Source: Blasia pusilla (Eukaryota > Marchantiophyta > Marchantiopsida > Blasiales). From it: a DNA stretch of 64,000 nt. Of the stretch, positions 58,452 to 64,000 are shown one piece after another (the stretch's first letter is position 1; each line of letters begins with the position of its first letter). The stretch spans positions 17,980,001 through 18,044,000 of the forward strand of contig CM114274.1 of the NCBI GenBank assembly GCA_050084515.1. Direction: 5' to 3'. The notes beneath the pieces are model-generated. The model was not told the origin of the DNA. It saw nothing but the letters and a program-made list of their open reading frames with translations, and made no database searches. A program made the position numbers and the translations under genes.

Positions 58452-61400
58452 CTTGATTCTCGTTCGTCAGAGCGAATTTCTTCTGTATTGGACGATTTTC
58501 TTGCTCAAGGATACCTTTCTTCAAGAATTCCGCGCTCTAGGTCATCCTCCTTCTGATACACGAGAAGAACAAAGTTAGCGACTGTCTTCAACAGCGTAGA
58601 AGCTCTGTTTGGGAAACGAATCACGACAGTGAGCTCGAACATGGCCCCTGAAAAGTGCCTATGATTAAAAAACGCATCCTGCTCATGACTCGTATTCATC
58701 ACCGAAGAATTTGACCATCATCACTTTCTGTTCAGACATTGTAAGTCCAACTATTTCGTTGCCCCTCCAGACGAATTGCGAACACATCGCATGTACAAGA
58801 TCCAGATATTCTTCGCGAACGACGTCTCGCACCAATATGGAAGCAACTATTACGAATCGTAACTAGTGTTGTCAACATGATACTAGTCAAGATACTTGTG
58901 TTGTCAACAGGACATGGAAATGAACTGGAAATGATGGTCCTAACATAAGCTTTGAGAACTTCAAGCTTGGCGTAATTCGACTATATCTGATTGGAGAAAA
59001 GTCCTTGGATATCAACGAGCCCGAGGCTGCTGCCTGACCTTTTTTCTGTCCAAGTTCCTCAATTCCCACAAGGTCATGTGCAATAACTCCGAAAGTCAAA
59101 TTCATCACCAGGACTTTAAACAGAGTCTTAACTTCTATTCCACGATGTAAAGATTGTCACCTTTCGCTACGGGACATACCTGGTGGGATGAAGGATGGGG
59201 TAAAGATGCAACATCACATATGTCTTCACGTGCTGGGCAAACCATATCCTTCCGCTACTGTTGACTGGTGTCGGTATTAATCAATCACTCTTCCCTCTAA
59301 TTATCTCCACCAGCCATCCAGCTTGTAACGCTTGTGATTTGTGCACCTTCTACACCAAACCCCTAGATCCACTCCTGATTATAAACTTGAATGCGTAAAC
59401 TGGAAGCAGTCCTGAATAGCGTTATCGTACCGCAAATTGAAGTTATGTTCGTTCATCCGACAACATCCCCCGATAAAACTTAGAACGGAAACGTGAATTC
59501 AATTTGTCTCGCACACGATGAAGGTGTTCGTAGAGACTTCAGTGAGTGTCTTGCGTCTGACAAAGCAATCGCAGTGTTCCACGTAGGTGACAATTTTCCC
59601 AGTCCCAATCGGTAATCTTCGCGATTTCTCTTGCAAGCAGTACAGCACGATATCTGCAAAAAGTGCGGTGGTACGAGCGAGCGTCCTCTAGTCGTTTAAG
59701 GACGCAAGCCGCCCAAAACGCGTCTTGATTCGGAGAGTGGACTGCGCTAAACCCTGCCAACAAGATTTAATTTTACTTCCCAGACGTTGTATTCCTCGAC
59801 CTACTTGTTGGCAAATTCGCCTCTTTCGTTTATGACTGTCCACGCTACCAAGTCCTCTCTACGTTCTTTCGTCGAAGGCACGGACACTGGCACTTCCGCA
59901 ACACCCGAGCTCAAAATATAGCTGTAATAATGTACCAAGGTCGCTCCACACGCGGTTCAACTATCCTTAATTTTGCCACGGACTTCTCTTTTCATCGCTC
60001 CGTTTATGTCCACCGAGGCCTTGTGCACTCTCTGGCAGAACTTCGTCTTGTGAACGCGGCATACAGACCAGTAGAATCCATCTCATGGAACCGAAGAAAT
60101 TGTTGTCACAACGCAGCGACAGGGTCCTTTCGAAAGACCTCCGATGCAAGGAATCCACAAAAGTGCAGTGAAATACTCCCTGTCACAAATTGTGACTTGC
60201 CAACAATCTCCTCTCCCTTCCTCCAGGACCTATTCCTCTACTCTGTGATCGCATGTACAGCGTCCAGTAAGACTCTATCAACAGCCTAGCACCGATCGAG
60301 CGCAAACAGCACCCTTACGAGCACTAAGATCATCTGTCAGAACGATACAAATCAAGGAGTTTCGCTTCACAACAATCCTCTTCATCTACGAAATTTCTGC
60401 CCCCTCTTATTTCTTTTTCTGCACTCCTCCGAGTCTTGTCGTCTTCCACTTCCCCGCACCTTGTACAGAAGTACATGACACCGAACCTTACGACGCGACT
60501 CTCCTGTGACCATGCCACTTTTTGCCACTGTTTTCGCTAGTGACAACCTGCGTCGGTAACTTAACCCACTCAATAGACTAAAGTCACAACATATCCCTCC
60601 TTCAGTGCTCGCACCACCTCTCGCTGGCAACCAGAATAAACCCGACAAAAACACCAGACCTAGTGTGCTTTCTTCATAATTCACGATTTCCTCTGATGGA
60701 AGATGCCTGTGCTACGCCACAATTGTAATCCAAGTGCACTACGCCCAATAACGTATCGTTTTTACTTATATCTTAGTTCTAACCAGTGGGGGATAGGTCG
60801 CGGCTTTTGCGCGTACCGAAGATGCCTCTTTATGTGGACAAGTAGGGCCACGACGACAAGTTCCGGGAAGTCCGCATGACCAAGTCCTCTTCTCACCAAC
60901 TACAGTTCACGGCGTATGTGGAGCTTCAACTTGCCCCATAAGTGTGCCATGTAAAGGGAACGGGCTCTGCGGCCCACGCCTTTTGGCTCTTTAGACAACT
61001 ACATCCGATTCCGTTGCCCCATCTCGTACTGCAAAGGCTATATATATATATATTAAACTTGGGAAGAACGATTCCGAGAGGAGGGAATAAAAAAAGTGTG
61101 CGGCCCTACAAAGAAAATTTTACATTATTATTATTTTTGGGAAATGTTTCACATATTTATGTGGCAGAACAAAAATAATATTAGTCTTATCTTTGGAGAG
61201 TGCCTTTTTTTTTATTTTTGGAAATGCTTTACATATTATGTGGCAGAAAAATAAAATGAAATTCATTTTGTGCAGTATCATTACCCCCTTCATGGGATAT
61301 ACACAAGCAAAAGCTTTTCAAACATTTTTTTTTTTCCGAGCATCGCTCCAATACATTAATAATACGGTATTAGCGAATAATTGTTTTGCTTCCGTGCAAC

Positions 61401-61777
61401 TACGAGGCCTTTAGTTTTACTGTGGTTTGCGCTATAACCTGGAGCAGTGAACTACGAAGCGTGTTTTGCTAGAGCGTTGAGACGCACATGTGGATATGCC
61501 GAGTTGTTATGTAATAAGCGTGCCTCGACACCAAGGCCTCTTCTTGAAAAAGTGATCGGATGGTGAAGTGACAATCCTTTTTGCTGGAAATATATGGAGT
61601 TGCAAAGCACTTAAGGGCGAACGTTTTCTTTAAGATGAGCACATAACGAAATGGGACTAGATGTGTTTGTGAATGATGAATAGTCATGTGGATATAAGAA
61701 CACACTAGTTAGCATGCTAGTACGAACCACTAAAAGTGTTTTATTATAAAAAAATTGTTTGAAAAAAAACTTATATT
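58452..61777. other. No gene recognised
   Basis: GC-balanced at 58500-60900, then AT-rich, with TATATATATA near 61042. Frames up to about 120 codons exist on both strands, but none has a recognised domain. The first few hundred bases are probably the 5' region of the GDU-like gene. Confidence 0.35.
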
Positions 61778-62014
61778 TTATTTTAAAATTTTATTTGTAT
61801 AAAACATTACATGTACACAATTCTTATTTGTATGAATTATATTGGAGGGTGCCACGATAGAAATTGCACTTTGTGAACCTGCTCTTGATAAATCAACATA
61901 TAATTGTCCATGTGAGAATACAAATGCTGGTAAGTAGATTCCAACCTTTTCTAAAGTTTGACCTTGATACTTATTAATAATCATATCAAAAGCACGACGG
62001 ATGGGAAATTGAAT
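61778..62014 (-). pseudogene. Helitron RepHel C-terminus (PIF1-like helicase) fragment
   Basis: The minus-strand frame reads IQFPIRRAFDMIINKYQGQT, LEKVGIYLPAFVFSHGQLYV and DLSRAGSQ. This is the last conserved part of PIF1-family helicases as found at the end of Helitron Rep/helicase proteins (FPxRxAFAMTINKSQGQT..LYVALSR). A stop lies immediately upstream (62015-62017), and the N-terminal Rep and helicase motifs are not visible. Helitrons move by rolling-circle replication. The 3' terminal hairpin and CTRR end should lie below 61778; CTAGCATGCTAACTAG on the minus strand near 61705-61722 is a weak candidate. Confidence 0.8.
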
Positions 62015-62834
62015 CTATGAAGATCAAAAGGTAAGCATCCATACACTTTTGCCATCAAACTTACGGCCTCCGTGACTAAGCTTTGTTGTTGAATTACCGA
62101 CCGCTAGTCAACGTTTTCGGCATCGTTAAGAGTAGTAGAGTTGTCTCATCATCGACCACTATGAACCAACTTATTGCAAGTACTAACTAGCGACATTTCT
62201 TTCCCGCTTTGAGGAGACGCTCTTCGGATCGCCTTTAATAACAAGACTCAACAATGTTCGAAGCAATCTGGTCTAGTGGATAAATTGGAACATGTCACAA
62301 CAAATCAAATGTACACTAAAAACTTCATAGCAACTCGAGTCCCCGATTAGAACCCAAAAGTTAGAGTACCTAAAGACATTGAGAGTGTATTAGTAGCATA
62401 AAAATTGTATTTTTTACTGGAGATGATGATAGTATTTTGACTGTATGTGGATGCACATCAGTGACACCATCTCCAACCTTCTTATGATAAGCAATAAGAA
62501 TGATGTAAGCTCCACTTGATTGCACATTACTGAACAACAAAGCGGTAGGAGTCAATGACTGCTTCGCAGAATAGGAATCATTGCAGCTCTCCAACTCGGT
62601 GCAGTTCAATAGATGTTGCCATTGGAACCAAAAAATATGTTTTCTATACTATGTTGTACAGAAAACATCTTCACAAAAATCTTCACCGCTAGGTTGCTCC
62701 CAAATTTTATATGAACATTCCTAGGTTTGGCCACCCGGGAGATCAATGGCATGAGGAATAGATACATTGAGCGGTGTATGAGCCTCTAACTTTCTTTTCA
62801 GGAAATCGCTATACTCCATCACTCTGCCTCATCA
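62015..62834. other. Probable Helitron interior, no gene recognised
   Basis: A 79-codon frame at 62370-62609 (minus) is unassigned. It lies between two minus-strand gene fragments. Confidence 0.3.
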
Positions 62835-63242
62835 GTTCTGCCAGCATTTTTAAGAGATTGGATCAGCATATGAGATGTCAGGATATCAGGGAGTAACCCT
62901 TCTCCATCATCTATTGCTAAATCCTCGTACTAGGCTACAATACATTATTTCACTCGGTAAACATTCCTTACTCATCATTTCCTTGTACAGTATGCATGCC
63001 CTTTTGAAGTGGACTGTCTTGAAAAGTCCATCAATCAACAAATGGTATGTAACAACATTGGGAGATATGCCCAAGCCTTGCATCTCTTCAAGAGATCCAA
63101 CTCCGATATCCAAAAGTGGCCTCCAAAATCCAAAAGTGGCCTTCAAAATCCACTCTACTAGAAAGTTCACGTGTCTCTTGGAAACTAACTTAGCAAAATA
63201 TGATTCTCGAGTAGTGATTGGTTGCATTGGAGTGTGCAACAA
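62835..63242 (-). pseudogene. PPR (pentatricopeptide repeat) protein fragment
   Basis: The minus-strand frame 63242-62907 contains EMQGLGISP, then a complete 35-residue P-type PPR motif starting NVVTYHLLIDGLFKTVHFKR and ending ECLP, then SEIMYCSLVRGFSN. After a one-base frame change the next motif continues GLLPDILTSHMLIQSLKNAG and RTDEAE to a TGA. PPR proteins bind organelle RNA. With about three motifs, no targeting peptide and a frameshift, this is a relic. Confidence 0.8.
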
Positions 63243-63675
63243 ATCGAATATGGTGTTTTTGTCGAATAGGATGGAAAATACGAATGAAATGTGTGACCCT
63301 ATGGAGGTCTGTGCCGCTTATGTGAACATACGCCTTAAGGAATTGGTGGCACAACTAAAACAGAGGGGTGTTGAATTGTGAGCTTTGACATATTGCGCAT
63401 TCAGGTTTGGGCCTTTTGTGAATGAATCAAAATCATTGTGCTTAATTCGAAAAACTTGTCCTCATGTGTAATGCGGGGGCTTATTCTAGGAAAGTGTGTG
63501 CCCCACGTCTTGCAAAGAGAGATAGTTTCCATAGTGGACCAAAGAGAAGGATCTCTCGTTTGCTTGGAAAGGTATTGCCATCGATGGCAAAATCTGCTGA
63601 CAAGCTTGATACTCGCACCGGAGATGAAGAGTCTCCAACTTGTGATCCAGGCTTTGGTGAAGACGATCACTCATG
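63243..63675. other. No gene assigned
   Basis: Protein-like frames occur on both strands between the PPR fragment and the LTR, but none has a recognised domain, so none is called. Confidence 0.3.
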
Positions 63676-64000
63676 TGTTGTGCGCATACTCATCGCTACA
63701 CAACATACATCGCTGTCATCGAACACACACACAAACACACACGATCCCATGCTAACTCATAGCATTCACACATAGAGGCGAGAAGTACCAAAATATCTCC
63801 AATAAAGTAAGATCCAATCTCTCTCTACACCATCTCACACCATAGCTCTCTCAAAGGTGTGCACTCTCTCTCATGTCAAACCAAACCCACTCTCCTAATG
63901 AGAGGCTTGGGTTACACTCACAAGGCAAGGGACCATAGCTCCGCCGCCTCATGCCAAGAGGTTCAACAAAGAGAGAATGAGCTCTCAAGCTCTCTCTCCT
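63676..64000 (-). repeat. Gypsy-family LTR running off the window
   Basis: On the minus strand it ends GTATGTTGTGTAGCGATGAG then TATGCGCACAACA at 63676. It includes the terminal block beginning TTGGAGATATTTTGGTACTT (63813 downward) and, before it, the CACTCTCCTAATGAGAGG and CGCCTCATGCCAAGAGG parts also found in G2. The 5' half lies outside the window. Confidence 0.85.

Noticed and set aside
62875-63381. Plus-strand frame of 168 codons
   Set aside because: Antisense to the PPR fragment, whose minus-strand motifs are clear.
63464-63675. Plus-strand protein-like frame ending at the LTR, as an exon disrupted by insertion
   Set aside because: Two other frames are also open, no splice sites or homology are recognised, so I cannot support it.

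Overview
The window is nuclear DNA of a land plant. The evidence is a bimodular plant-type GTP cyclohydrolase I with a spliced intron, a spliced plant mS41-type mitoribosomal gene, a PPR fragment, an initiator-Met primer site of a plant Ty1/copia element, hAT and Helitron remnants, and nested LTR retrotransposons. The retrotransposon family at its centre encodes a cytosine DNA methyltransferase. I know such elements best from streptophyte algae, so a seed-free lineage (bryophyte, lycophyte or fern) seems more likely than a seed plant. The sequence does not settle the species.

Layout. 1-13080 is decayed repeat land: a GC-rich repeat, a six-copy tandem array of about 347 bp, an eRF1 pseudogene, a Ty1/copia gag-protease fragment, and a hAT transposase pseudogene. 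13500-18100 holds the GTP cyclohydrolase I gene (minus strand, two exons). 19464-19961 is a solo LTR. 21688-24888 is a three-exon gene for an mS41/IGR-motif mitoribosomal protein (plus strand). 25413-25588 is a long foldback hairpin.

26893-50093 is a nest of three Ty3/gypsy elements of one family. The oldest, G0 (minus strand, 5'-truncated), was broken by two plus-strand relatives: G1 (28847-37740, in the G0 integrase) and G2 (38500-46502, in the G0 RNase H). Each is flanked by a 4-bp target duplication, and removing each restores the G0 reading frame. A GC-rich element with terminal inverted repeats also sits in the G0 methyltransferase region. The gene order of the family is gag with zinc knuckles, aspartic protease, C5-cytosine DNA methyltransferase, reverse transcriptase, RNase H, HHCC/DDE integrase, and a C-terminal PHD finger. 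All three copies are broken by stops and frameshifts, but all three keep traces of both the methyltransferase and the PHD finger, so these belong to the family and are not chance passengers.

50094-64000 is again mostly decayed: a long broken reading frame ending in a RING-like cysteine cluster, an AT-rich stretch, a tandem array, a probable small single-pass membrane protein resembling GLUTAMINE DUMPER (57966-58451, minus), a Helitron helicase C-terminus, a PPR fragment, and one more LTR running off the window end.

Only three loci look like working genes: GTP cyclohydrolase I, the mS41-like protein and, less surely, the GDU-like protein. They are unrelated in function. The most notable content is the methyltransferase/PHD gypsy family, which could in principle modify or read the chromatin of its own copies.
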